64,000 nt of DNA from Prevotella sp. (GTDB taxonomy: Bacteria; Bacteroidota; Bacteroidia; Bacteroidales; Bacteroidaceae): contig JAILEG010000046.1 of the NCBI GenBank assembly GCA_024688365.1, forward strand, positions 31,618 through 95,617. Direction: 5' to 3'. The notes beneath the pieces were generated by a model, which saw nothing but the letters and a program-made list of their open reading frames with translations, was not told where the DNA came from and did not search any database. Below, piece after piece: positions 55,213-63,906 of this stretch. How positions within the stretch are numbered: the stretch's first letter is position 1; the number at the start of each line of letters is the position of its first letter. The translations under genes were made by a program, and so were the position numbers.

Positions 55213-55743
55213 ATGAGAATCATAACAGGAATATACAAAGGCAGACATTTCGACATTCCAAGGACATTCAAAGCCCGTCCGACGACCGACTTTGCTAAAG
55301 AAAACATCTTCAACGTGGTCAATGGCTACCTGAACTGGGAGGACACCATCGCCCTTGACCTCTTCGCAGGCACGGGAAGCATATCGCTGGAGCTGCTGTC
55401 ACGCGGCTGCCGGCAGGTTGTGAGCGTGGAGAAAGACCGTGACCATGCCCGTTTCATCAGCCAGTGCATGGAGAAGATCGGCGCAGAGAACAACATCCTG
55501 ATAAAAGGTGACGTGCTGCGCTTCCTGAAAAGCTGCCACCAGCAGTTCGACTTCATCTTCGCCGACCCACCCTATGCCATGCCTGAGCTGCCTACCATTC
55601 CCGACCTTATCTTCCAGTATGGGCTTCTCAAGGACGACGGGCTGCTCGTCTTCGAGCATGGCAAGCACAATGACTTCTCCAGCCATCCCCGTTTCGTTGA
55701 GCATCGGAGCTACGGCAGCGTGAACTTCACCCTGTTCAGATAA
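55213..55743 (+). CDS. rsmD: 16S rRNA (guanine-966-N2)-methyltransferase
   Basis: 176 residues. MRIITGIYKGRHFDIP start, RPTTDFAKENIFNVV, the SAM site DLFAGTGSISLELLSRG and the catalytic FADPPYAMPEL. It methylates G966 of 16S rRNA on the assembled small subunit. Second gene after DUF3822. Confidence 0.93.
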   Translation: MRIITGIYKGRHFDIPRTFKARPTTDFAKENIFNVVNGYLNWEDTIALDLFAGTGSISLELLSRGCRQVVSVEKDRDHARFISQCMEKIGAENNILIKGDVLRFLKSCHQQFDFIFADPPYAMPELPTIPDLIFQYGLLKDDGLLVFEHGKHNDFSSHPRFVEHRSYGSVNFTLFR

Positions 55744-55775
55744 GTCCAACCAGCCCGCAGCCGCCCGCTACCACG

Positions 55776-55811
55776 GCCTTCTCTTCCTGGAGAAACATGA
55801 GAAGAAAAGGC
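55776..55811. terminator. Hairpin between convergent rsmD and cls
   Basis: GCCTTCTCTTC (55776-55786) pairs with GAAGAAAAGGC (55801-55811) with one mismatch. It can serve both converging genes. Confidence 0.4.
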
Positions 55812-57232
55812 TACAGCAGCGGACTGAGCAGCCTCACGACCGATTCCCACAGCCGCTGAAGGAAGGGACGGCGTGTAAGGTCACGTATATCCTCCAGCGC
55901 GATGCTCTCCTCCTGGTCCTTCAGAAAGATGCCCTTCACCTGACGGGCAACAGCCTCATCATAGAAAAACGCATTAGACTCAAAATCATTCTCAAAGCTG
56001 CGGAAGTCAACATTGGTTGACCCTATCGTCGCAAGGCTGTCATCAGCCACTAAAAGCTTTGAGTGATTGAAGCCCGCCTTATACAGATAAACCTTCACCC
56101 CAGCCTGCACTGTCTCCATGACATATGAGCGCGAGGCCCACTCCACGAGCTTCGTATCGGTCTCGTAAGGAATCATCAGCCGCACGTCAACACCTGAGAT
56201 GGCTGCCATGCGCATTGCAAACAGAATAGGATCAGTGGGAAGGAAATAAGGAGTCTCCATGTAGACGTACTGCCTCGCGCCTGCAAGGACACGCAGGTAG
56301 CCCTGCTCTATCTCGGGCCAGAGGCTCGTGGGGTTGCTCGTCACAATCTGTATGAGGCAGTCATTCTCGCCAACAATGATGGCAGGATAGTATTTACGGT
56401 CGGTGATCAGCGTGCGGTCAACAAAGAACCAGTCGACCAAGAAGGCCCGCTGCAGGCCATAGACCGCCGCACCGGTTATCCTGACATGAGTATCACGCCA
56501 AGCCTGCCTGCCCGTCCCCTTGACATACCGCAGCGCAATGTTCATGCCGCCGATAAATCCCACCTCACCGTCAATGACGCAGATCTTGCGGTGATTGCGG
56601 TAATTCACCTTGCTCGTGAATACCGGGAAGCGGACGGGCATGAACGCATGCACCTCTATACCCTCCTCACGCATCCGTTCGAAGAAGCGGCTCTTCACCT
56701 TCCACGATCCCACATCGTCATAGATGACACGCACCTCCACGCCCTGCCGTGCCTTGTCAATCAGTGCGTCGACGACAATCCGCCCCAATGGGTCGTCCTC
56801 AATGAGATAAGTATCAAGATGAATGTGATGTTCAGCCTTTCCAATCTCCATCAGCAGTGATGGGAAGAAGTCGTAGCCAGAGGTGTAAATCTCCGTCTCA
56901 TTGTTCTTGAAGGGCAAAGCCCAGTTCTGGTTCATGAAGAGATTGATGAGCGTCTGGTACCGGCTGGGCAGCTGAAGCCCCTTCTGCTCCACAAACTCCA
57001 GCATGGACCGCTTCGTGAGCTGGTCCATGCTATACTGCCATATCTTGCGTTCCTTACGTGTCCGCTGCCCGAAGAAAAAATAGAGGATAATCCCCAGCAG
57101 CGGCATGAACGACAGCACCAGCACCCAGGCCATAGTCTTGGCCGGCTGCCGGTTGTCCATCAGCACACGGACCATTGCCATGACGACAATGACGGTGTAG
57201 ACAACAAGGAAAGCCCAGTGAACGTAAATCAT
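55811..57232 (-). CDS. cls: Cardiolipin synthase
   Basis: 473 residues. Two N-terminal membrane segments, then two phospholipase D domains, each with its HKD-type motif: HRKICVIDGEVGFIGGMNI and HSKLLVADDSLATIGSTN. It joins two phosphatidylglycerol molecules, or PG and another lipid, at the inner membrane. Third gene of the dnaG run, 9 bp after the TPR gene. Confidence 0.92.
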   Translation of the reverse strand: MIYVHWAFLVVYTVIVVMAMVRVLMDNRQPAKTMAWVLVLSFMPLLGIILYFFFGQRTRKERKIWQYSMDQLTKRSMLEFVEQKGLQLPSRYQTLINLFMNQNWALPFKNNETEIYTSGYDFFPSLLMEIGKAEHHIHLDTYLIEDDPLGRIVVDALIDKARQGVEVRVIYDDVGSWKVKSRFFERMREEGIEVHAFMPVRFPVFTSKVNYRNHRKICVIDGEVGFIGGMNIALRYVKGTGRQAWRDTHVRITGAAVYGLQRAFLVDWFFVDRTLITDRKYYPAIIVGENDCLIQIVTSNPTSLWPEIEQGYLRVLAGARQYVYMETPYFLPTDPILFAMRMAAISGVDVRLMIPYETDTKLVEWASRSYVMETVQAGVKVYLYKAGFNHSKLLVADDSLATIGSTNVDFRSFENDFESNAFFYDEAVARQVKGIFLKDQEESIALEDIRDLTRRPFLQRLWESVVRLLSPLL

Positions 57233-57241
57233 TTTCTCATC

Positions 57242-58897
57242 TTACTTCTTCCCATCCCTCAACTGCTGGATATAAGCCAGCTCGGTCAGGGCGAAATCAC
57301 CGTTGTCAGGGTCGTTGAGCATGGGTCGGAGAATAGTCTCAGCCTCATCCAGGCGCCGCATCTCAACCAGTACGTAAGCCTTCCGCCGGTAAAGGAACTG
57401 GAGGAACTGACGCAGCTTCGGGTCAACAGCCTCTTCCCCCTCATCATCATTCGTGGCATGGCGCAGCTCGGCAATGATGCCTTCAATGCACATCAGCGAG
57501 CGGAAGTCGCCCATATTGACCAGACAGTTGACATATTCCTCAGCGTAGGTAATGCGGTTCAGTCCCAGTGTGAACGACAGATAGAAGAACGAACGCTCAA
57601 ACTGCCGCAGATCATTGTAACAGAAGCCGAGCATATAACACACCTCGAAAAAAACCTCCCGCTCTGAGCTGTCCAGCTGCTGGAATCCGTCATGCAACTG
57701 GTGAAAGGCATTCTCCAAGCTTACCACTGCCTCAAGATAACGCTTCTGCTGATACAGCCGCTTGCCACGATAGACGAAACGGGCGGTCTGCTGGCTGATG
57801 ATGCCGGCTATCAGCCGCTGCTCATCGCTCAGTCCTTTCTCATCGCCATTGGCCATCTTACCCTTTGCCTCCTTCCACATATAGACAAACTCATCGTGCA
57901 GCTGCTTGCCGCTGCGCAGGTCGTAGGCCACAAGCGCCGAGCGTGATTGCGGAAGCGTCTCCGTGACACGCATGGGCCGGTCAGCCGCAGCAGGCAGCGG
58001 CAGCAGGATGGCTGCCACCTGATAGTAGAGAACATCCTCACAGCCATCAGCCTGCTGGAGGCTGATGGTTATCCGCCGCCGTGTGTCGGGTGCAGAAGGC
58101 AGGAAGAAAACAAGGTCGAGCAATGCTTTCTGTCTGACAAAGGCACCATCGGCTATCAGAGGGGCCGACAGGTCATAGGCGGCAATGCCGTCCCGGTCGG
58201 TCAGCGTGTCCACCTTGTCAGTGATGACGGTCAGCTCAGACGGCACGAAGCCATCCATGCCGAAAGCCTTGTCCATCCATTGCGCCAGCGTGGCCGCCAC
58301 CGATTCGTTCTGCCGCCACCCAGGCGCGACAGTCTGATGGCTCACCTCCTGCTCACGGAGGAGGAAGAATTCCCGCGAGAGTTCCTTCACCGTGCGCTCC
58401 ATGTCGGTCAGCCGGCTTTTCCGGGCTTCCTCTTTCGCCTCCTGAAGCCGCCGGACAAAGACATTCTGCCAGCCGAACATATCAGTCATGGCCCCTGAAA
58501 GGATGTCCTTGACACGGTCCTCATCCAGCAGAAGATTGACAAGGAGATGGGTGTCTACGATGTTTTTCTCCTCATTGACCGTATAGCTGAACCGCGGACC
58601 GTCAGAACTCAGATTGAACTGGTTGCACACCTGGCGGACAATGTTGATGTCAGTCATCTCCGCCTCCGCCATGAAGAGGAACGAGAGTTCCACCTGAGGG
58701 CGCAGCTTGGGGATGCGGATGCCGAAGTGACCGTTCTGAAAGTCGAAACGGACTATCTGATCCTCCTTCTCATCCCGCCACTCACATTCACAGTTGAGCG
58801 ACTTCAGTGCCTTCGACACAATCCTCCTGTTCTCCACCTGGTCCTGTCTCGACAGCTGGAGTGGATGTCTGAAAAAGTCTTTTATCTTGTCTATCAT
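57242..58897 (-). CDS. TPR-containing protein of unknown function
   Basis: 551 residues, cytoplasmic. The N-terminal 120 residues (CEWRDEKEDQIVRFDFQNGHFGI) form a small sandwich-like domain. A long middle has a coiled coil near 150-185 (LQEAKEEARKSRLTDMERTV). The C-terminal third holds TPR-like repeats: RGKRLYQQKRYLEAVVSLENAF, CYMLGFCYNDLRQFERSFFYLSF and KAYVLVEMRRLDEAETIL. Its start overlaps the dnaG stop by 4 bp, so translation is coupled. Role unknown. Confidence 0.8.
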   Translation of the reverse strand: MIDKIKDFFRHPLQLSRQDQVENRRIVSKALKSLNCECEWRDEKEDQIVRFDFQNGHFGIRIPKLRPQVELSFLFMAEAEMTDINIVRQVCNQFNLSSDGPRFSYTVNEEKNIVDTHLLVNLLLDEDRVKDILSGAMTDMFGWQNVFVRRLQEAKEEARKSRLTDMERTVKELSREFFLLREQEVSHQTVAPGWRQNESVAATLAQWMDKAFGMDGFVPSELTVITDKVDTLTDRDGIAAYDLSAPLIADGAFVRQKALLDLVFFLPSAPDTRRRITISLQQADGCEDVLYYQVAAILLPLPAAADRPMRVTETLPQSRSALVAYDLRSGKQLHDEFVYMWKEAKGKMANGDEKGLSDEQRLIAGIISQQTARFVYRGKRLYQQKRYLEAVVSLENAFHQLHDGFQQLDSSEREVFFEVCYMLGFCYNDLRQFERSFFYLSFTLGLNRITYAEEYVNCLVNMGDFRSLMCIEGIIAELRHATNDDEGEEAVDPKLRQFLQFLYRRKAYVLVEMRRLDEAETILRPMLNDPDNGDFALTELAYIQQLRDGKK

Positions 58898-60822
58898 ATC
58901 AGCACGTCATTTCCCAATTTTCTTGCCAGCACGTTGCGCACAGCCTGCATCTTCTTTATCTCCCCCATCAGCCCCATCGCCTCATCGGCTCCCTTCGTCT
59001 GTGCCATCTTTGCCGACAGCTCCTTGAGATGATGCTCCACATAGTCAAGGCGGAAGTCCATGGCGAGGCGCACCACCTGGTCACGAAGGGTCATCTCCGT
59101 CTCCTTCACCTGCAGGCTCTCCGACAGCTGGAAGCGGTCAACGCTCAGCTTCACGGCCAGCGAGGCTATCTCCATGTCGGCATGATGCGTGAAGTATTCC
59201 TCAGCCTTGAACCCTTCTGTCCCGCTATGCTCAACGGCCTCCTTCAGAATCTGGCTGTAGAGAGGATTGGAGAAGACAAGATGGTCGAGACTGAGGTCGT
59301 ATGCTATGTATTGCGCCACGGTGAGGTTGAACATCTGCCCCGTTGTCTCGTCCTTTGCATCACGGATGATGACCTTCTCACCATCGCGCACCACAGCCTG
59401 CATCAGCATCTGCTCAACACGTGATGCCTGCTGCAGGGGCATTGCCGGGCGCAGAGGCTGCTGTGGCTGTGCCGTGGCAGCCTGCTGCTGATGCTCACGG
59501 GCCAGCTGCTCACGGTTGGTGTGTATGTTCCTGTTCATCTGCTCCATGAGCGTGCGCTCTGACACACCCGTCCTGTTGGCGCACTCCCGCACATAGGTGT
59601 CACGGAGGATGGGATCTTTGATGACCGATATGCTTTGGACGATGGAGCTGACAGCCTCCGAACGCTTGATGGGATCGGTGACACCACGCAGCAGAAGGTT
59701 GATCTTGAAGACGATGAAGTCGGTCTGGTTGTCCTCTATATACTTGCGGAAGTCCTCCGCACTGTGGCTGCGGGCAAACTCATCAGGGTCTTTTCCATCA
59801 GGCAGGAGCAGCACCTTGACGTTCATTCCCTCGGAAAGGAGCATGTCGGTTCCACGCAGGGCAGCATGCTGGCCTGCCGCATCACCGTCATAGAGCAGGA
59901 CTATGTTCGACGTGAAGCGGTGGAGCATCCTTATCTGGTGGACAGAGAGGGCCGTCCCGCTGTTGGCAACGACATTCTCAATGCCGCACTGGTGCATCGA
60001 GACCACATCAGTATACCCCTCAACCATGTAGACAAGGTCATTCTTGGCAATGGCCTTCTTCGCCTGGAAGATGCCGTAAAGCTCACGCTCCTTGTGATAG
60101 ATCACGCTGTCGGGGGAATTGACATACTTCTGGGTGACACCTTTCGTGCGGGAGTCAAGCAGTCGGCCGCCAAAAGCCGTCACCTTGCCGCTCACACCTA
60201 CCCACGGGAACATCACACGGCCGTTGAAGCGGTCTATCAGCTCTCCGTTCTCACGCTCGAAACACAGCCCCGTCTTCACAAGAAACTCCTTCTTGTAACC
60301 GGCCTTCAGCGCAGCATCGGCAAAGGCATGCCGGCCCGACAGGCAGAAGCCCAGCTGGAACTTGCGGATGATATCGTCACGGAACCCACGGCTGCGGAAG
60401 TACTGCATGCCAATGGCCATGCCGTCAACGTCATGATGAAGAATGTCGGCAAAATACTTGGCAGCCCACTCATTGACCAGGAACATTGACTCGCGCTCAC
60501 TCTCCTGCTGCTTCTCCTCAGTCGACAGTTCCCGCTCATGCACCTCAATATGATACTTATTGGCAAGCCATTTCAGGGCTTCGGGATAGGTCACCTGCTC
60601 ATGTTCCATGATGAATTTCACCACATTGCCTGCCGCACCGCATGAGAAGCATTTGTAGACACCTTTCACGGGACTGACGGAGAAAGAGGGAGTACGGTCG
60701 TCATGGAACGGGCACAAGCCCTTATAGCTCGTCCCGGTCTTCCGCAACGAGACAAAGTCGCTGATGACATCGACGATGTTCGCCGCGTCCATAATCCTGT
60801 CTACTGTCGGTCTGTCAATCAT
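58894..60822 (-). CDS. dnaG: DNA primase
   Basis: 642 residues. N-terminal zinc-binding domain with CPFHDDRTPSFSVSP and CFSCGAAG, catalytic core with Toprim motifs VEGYTDVVSMHQ and VLLYDGDAAG, and a Gln/Ala-rich linker before the helicase-binding C-terminus. It makes RNA primers at the replication fork. The longest ORF runs to 60972 but crosses the promoter; the ATG at 60822 gives the standard MIDRPTVDRIMDAANIVDVI start and lies about where transcription should begin. Confidence 0.95.
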   Translation of the reverse strand: MIDRPTVDRIMDAANIVDVISDFVSLRKTGTSYKGLCPFHDDRTPSFSVSPVKGVYKCFSCGAAGNVVKFIMEHEQVTYPEALKWLANKYHIEVHERELSTEEKQQESERESMFLVNEWAAKYFADILHHDVDGMAIGMQYFRSRGFRDDIIRKFQLGFCLSGRHAFADAALKAGYKKEFLVKTGLCFERENGELIDRFNGRVMFPWVGVSGKVTAFGGRLLDSRTKGVTQKYVNSPDSVIYHKERELYGIFQAKKAIAKNDLVYMVEGYTDVVSMHQCGIENVVANSGTALSVHQIRMLHRFTSNIVLLYDGDAAGQHAALRGTDMLLSEGMNVKVLLLPDGKDPDEFARSHSAEDFRKYIEDNQTDFIVFKINLLLRGVTDPIKRSEAVSSIVQSISVIKDPILRDTYVRECANRTGVSERTLMEQMNRNIHTNREQLAREHQQQAATAQPQQPLRPAMPLQQASRVEQMLMQAVVRDGEKVIIRDAKDETTGQMFNLTVAQYIAYDLSLDHLVFSNPLYSQILKEAVEHSGTEGFKAEEYFTHHADMEIASLAVKLSVDRFQLSESLQVKETEMTLRDQVVRLAMDFRLDYVEHHLKELSAKMAQTKGADEAMGLMGEIKKMQAVRNVLARKLGNDVLI

Positions 60823-60829
60823 TGTGCTA

Positions 60830-60837
60830 CAAAGATA
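60830..60837 (-). promoter_or_regulatory. dnaG promoter -7 box
   Basis: TATCTTTG on the minus strand, 7 bp from the ATG. The mRNA would be leaderless or nearly so. Confidence 0.6.
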
Positions 60838-60985
60838 ACACAAACGGCTGAAATGACAAAACAAGAAACCGAAAAAAAGATAATGCCCATCTTCCCCACA
60901 CCACCTCATGTATCGCCCTGCAATATGACTTCCGTCCTTCTTCCTCCCACCTCCTTCAAACCAGGACACCACTGGCTGTCATGCA

Positions 60986-61249
60986 GAAGGTGCCCTTTGG
61001 GAAGTCAGAAGATGCCCTTTGGAAGCTGAAAAGATAGTCTTTTATGATTAAAAATAAATTATTTTAATACTGTTTTTAATTTAATTCTAATATATTATTA
61101 ATTTAATTTTATTATTAAAATAAACTATTTATAATTTGATTTTATCTTATTATTTGTTATAAAATAATCTATTTAATATTACCAAAAGACATCTTCTGAC
61201 TCCTCAAAGGGCATCTTCTGACTTCCCAAAGGGCACCTTTCGCCTTCCC
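60986..61249. repeat. Paired 22-bp arrays F forming a large inverted repeat around an AT-rich core
   Basis: Left units start at 60986, 61008 and 61030 (the last degenerate); right units at 61184, 61206 and 61228, all on a 22-bp step. The arms are inverted: 34 bp at 60988-61021 is exactly complementary to 61205-61238 (ends AGGTGCCCTTTGGGAAG and CTTCCCAAAGGGCACCT). The core from about 61030 to 61180 is almost only A and T, in a region otherwise near half GC. No DnaA box (TTATNCACA) was seen. It lies between the divergent dnaG and etfB. Confidence 0.8.
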
Positions 61250-61411
61250 AAAGCACGCTGCTTCGTATGTCCCTCATCCCATCGGCTCACAGGACAGCCG
61301 CCATGACAGCAGTCAGCAGAGCTGTACAGATGGCTCTCATCCTGGCAGAAATGCCAACCAGCAACACTGACAATACATAAAACAACTAACAGGCAAGGCC
61401 GCTATAATCCT

Positions 61412-61464
61412 TGCACAAAAACCATCATCTGCGCACAACAACATGGTTTTTGTGCATTTTTTTT
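61412..61464 (+). terminator. Intrinsic terminator with no upstream gene
   Basis: TGCACAAAAACCAT (61412-61425) pairs perfectly with ATGGTTTTTGTGCA (61443-61456), then eight T residues. The T run merges with the -33 TTTG of the etfB promoter. It would stop any transcript coming from the AT-rich region. Confidence 0.65.
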
Positions 61465-61493
61465 GTTCATGTTGCAAAAAAACTGTACTTTTG
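61462..61493 (+). promoter_or_regulatory. etfBA promoter
   Basis: TTTG (61462-61465) and TACTTTTG (61486-61493), 20 bp apart; leader about 40 nt. Confidence 0.65.
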
Positions 61494-61540
61494 CCACCAA
61501 TCAACCGACAGAAATTTCTAAATAACACATTATTATATTT

Positions 61541-62410
61541 ATGAGTTTGAAAATTGTAGTGCTTGCCAAGCAAGTACCTGACACACGAAACGTGGGTAAG
61601 GATGCCATGACAGCCGAGGGGACGGTGAACCGTGCCGCGCTGCCTGCCATCTTCAACCCTGAAGACCTGAATGCCCTGGAGCAGGCTCTCCGACTGAAGG
61701 ACCAGAACCCGGGCTCTACCGTGGGCGTCCTCACAATGGGTCCTCCACGTGCCGGCGAGATTATCCGACAGGGACTCTACCGTGGCACTGACACGGGATG
61801 GCTGCTGACCGACCGCAAGTTTGCCGGTGCCGACACACTTGCCACCTCGTATGCTCTGGCAATGGCTGTGAAGAAGATCGGCGATGTTGACATCATCATC
61901 GGCGGCCGCCAGGCCATTGACGGCGACACGGCCCAGGTAGGACCACAGGTCGCCCAGAAGCTGGGACTCAACCAGGTCACCTACGCTGAGGAGATTCTGA
62001 AAATCGAGGATGGCAAGGCCACTATCCGCCGCCACATAGACGGAGGTGTGGAGACTGTTGTCGCTCCGCTGCCCGTTCTGGTGACGGTCAACGGCACGGC
62101 TGCACCTGCCCGTCCCTGCAATGCCAAGCTCGTGATGAAGTACAAGTACGCTACCTGCCCTATGGAGCGCACGGGCAATGAGCCGTGGGCAAAGCTCTAT
62201 GAGGAGCGTCCTTACCTGACACTGAACCAGTGGTCAGTAGCCGATGTGGACGGAGATGAGGTGCAGTGCGGTCTTTCCGGCTCACCTACGAAGGTGAAGT
62301 CAGTCCAGAACATCGTCTTCCAGGCCAAGGAGAGCAAGACGCTCACGGGCTCTGACGCTGATGTTGAGGGACTCGTGAAGGAATTGTTGAACGAGAAGAT
62401 TATTGGCTAA
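61541..62410 (+). CDS. etfB: Electron transfer flavoprotein, beta subunit
   Basis: 289 residues. MSLKIVVLAKQVPDT start, NPEDLNALEQALRL, VGVLTMGPPRAGEIIRQGLYRG, and the FAD/AMP-site motif GGRQAIDGDTAQVGPQVA. It carries electrons from acyl-CoA dehydrogenases together with EtfA. First gene of the operon. Confidence 0.95.
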   Translation: MSLKIVVLAKQVPDTRNVGKDAMTAEGTVNRAALPAIFNPEDLNALEQALRLKDQNPGSTVGVLTMGPPRAGEIIRQGLYRGTDTGWLLTDRKFAGADTLATSYALAMAVKKIGDVDIIIGGRQAIDGDTAQVGPQVAQKLGLNQVTYAEEILKIEDGKATIRRHIDGGVETVVAPLPVLVTVNGTAAPARPCNAKLVMKYKYATCPMERTGNEPWAKLYEERPYLTLNQWSVADVDGDEVQCGLSGSPTKVKSVQNIVFQAKESKTLTGSDADVEGLVKELLNEKIIG

Positions 62411-62411
62411 G

Positions 62412-63434
62412 ATGAATAACGTATTTGTATATTGCGAAATAGAGGAGACCACCGTACAGGAGGTCTCTCAGGAACTGCTGACCAAGGGCCGCAAGATCGC
62501 CAATGAGCTGGGTGTGGAACTCCATGCCATTGCAGCCGGTACAGGTATCAAGGGTAAGGTGGAGAGCCAGATTCTGCCTTACGGTGTCGACAAGCTCTTT
62601 GTCTTTGACGGTGAGGGACTCTTCCCTTACACCTCAGCCCCCCACACTGACATCCTGGTGAACCTCTTCAAGGAGGAGAAGCCGCAGATCTGCCTGATGG
62701 GTGCCACGGTGATTGGCCGTGACCTCGGCCCACGTGTGTCGTCATCGCTCACCAGCGGTCTGACGGCCGACTGCACACAGCTGGAAATCGGCGACTATGA
62801 CGACAAGAAGTCGGGCAAGCACTATGAGAGTCTGCTCTATCAGATCCGTCCGGCATTCGGCGGCAACATCGTTGCCACCATCGTCAACCCTGACCACCGC
62901 CCCCAGATGGCTACCGTACGCTCAGGAGTGATGCAGAAAGCTCTCTATGAGGGACAGGCCAAGGGCCAGGTGGTATATCCCGAGGTGGCCAAGTATGTGC
63001 CTGAGCTCGACTACGTGGTGAAGGTCATCGACCGCCACGTGGAGGCTGCGCAGAACAATCTCAAGGGTGCGCCCATCGTGGTTGCCGGTGGTTACGGCGT
63101 TGGCTCAAAGGAAGGTTTCGACCAGCTCTTCCAACTCGCAAAGGAACTCCACGGCGAGGTGGGGGCCAGCCGTGCTGCCGTTGATGCTGGATGGGCCGAC
63201 CACGACCGCCAGATTGGCCAGACGGGTGTCACCGTCCACCCGAAGGTGTACATCGCCTGCGGCATCTCCGGTCAGATCCAGCACATCGCCGGCATGCAGG
63301 ACAGCGGCATCATCATCTCCATCAACAATGACCCCGACGCTCCCATCAATGCCATCGCCGACTATGTCATCAATGGCACAGTAGAGGAAGTGGTGCCGAA
63401 GCTGATTAAGTATTACAAGCAGAACTCAAAATAA
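62412..63434 (+). CDS. etfA: Electron transfer flavoprotein, alpha subunit
   Basis: 340 residues. C-terminal FAD domain with PIVVAGGYGVGSKEGF, GASRAAVDAGWADHDRQIGQTGVTVHPKVYIACGISGQIQH and the late ISINNDPDAPI. The start is the ATG at 62412, one base after the etfB stop; a TTG at 62403 is less likely. An acyl-CoA dehydrogenase gene is normally next, and its first codons are present at 63438 before the frame is lost. Confidence 0.95.
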   Translation: MNNVFVYCEIEETTVQEVSQELLTKGRKIANELGVELHAIAAGTGIKGKVESQILPYGVDKLFVFDGEGLFPYTSAPHTDILVNLFKEEKPQICLMGATVIGRDLGPRVSSSLTSGLTADCTQLEIGDYDDKKSGKHYESLLYQIRPAFGGNIVATIVNPDHRPQMATVRSGVMQKALYEGQAKGQVVYPEVAKYVPELDYVVKVIDRHVEAAQNNLKGAPIVVAGGYGVGSKEGFDQLFQLAKELHGEVGASRAAVDAGWADHDRQIGQTGVTVHPKVYIACGISGQIQHIAGMQDSGIIISINNDPDAPINAIADYVINGTVEEVVPKLIKYYKQNSK

Positions 63435-63437
63435 AAA

Positions 63438-63516
63438 ATGGCAAATTACTATACAGATCATCCTGAGATTGAGTTCCATCTCAATCATCCGCTGATGAAG
63501 CGCATTGTTGTTGCCC
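63438..63516 (+). pseudogene. Acyl-CoA dehydrogenase, first 25 codons only
   Basis: The 3-bp gap after etfA and the start MANYYTDHPEIEFHLNHPLM followed by KRI match the N-terminus of the etfBA-linked acyl-CoA dehydrogenase of Bacteroidales. From about 63505-63516 the plus-strand frame no longer resembles the enzyme; the DNA beyond codes on the other strand. The rest of the gene is not in the window. Either a rearrangement or an assembly join. Confidence 0.7.
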
Positions 63517-63893
63517 CGAAAGAAGAACAGCCCTGTGTTGCGCAACTCTGGATTAGCCTGTTTCTCGGCCTCTGTATAGATGTCGATGAAACAGTTGTCG
63601 GCATGTGCCCGGAGATAGTTGCACACCTCCACCGTCTTGTCGGGGTCGATGTAGTTGTACCACGTCAACTGGAGTTGCTCCAGCGTCGTGCCGCTCCAAT
63701 ATCCTGTGTTCACAGGGAATATCAGTCGCCCATAGTCGCCAAAGACAGGGTCGTTCATCACGTCGCTGATGCGACTCTGGCGGGTGTAATAAGTGTTCAT
63801 CGCTTCAGAAACTACTGGTGGTTCTTCTGCTTGGCTTGAACAAGACTGCAGACATAATTCCAACATACACAATAATACTCTGACCGTTGACAT
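63505..63893 (-). pseudogene. Secreted esterase-like protein, N-terminal fragment
   Basis: From the ATG at 63893 a lipoprotein-like signal (ending LQSC) leads into NDPVFGDYGRLIFPVNTGYWSG, TLEQLQLTWYNYIDPDKTVE and ELRNTGLFFFRG. This opening is that of Bacteroidales secreted alpha/beta-hydrolase esterases, which continue into a GG-rich oxyanion loop. Here similarity stops at FFFRG, and the frame runs back through the reversed acyl-CoA dehydrogenase start. The catalytic part is missing. Confidence 0.65.
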
Positions 63894-63906
63894 ATTCTTG
63901 AGCCTA

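Noticed and set aside
60823..60972. 50-residue N-terminal extension of DnaG
   Set aside because: It would be encoded upstream of the promoter, and DnaG proteins normally begin at the zinc-binding domain.
61022..61204. Replication origin in the AT-rich core near dnaG
   Set aside because: No DnaA boxes (TTATNCACA or one mismatch) and no dnaA, dnaN or rnpA nearby. Kept only as an unexplained structure.
63517..63839. Plus-strand ORF continuing from the acyl-CoA dehydrogenase start
   Set aside because: Beyond about 63516 it is antisense to the esterase-like coding and does not resemble any dehydrogenase.
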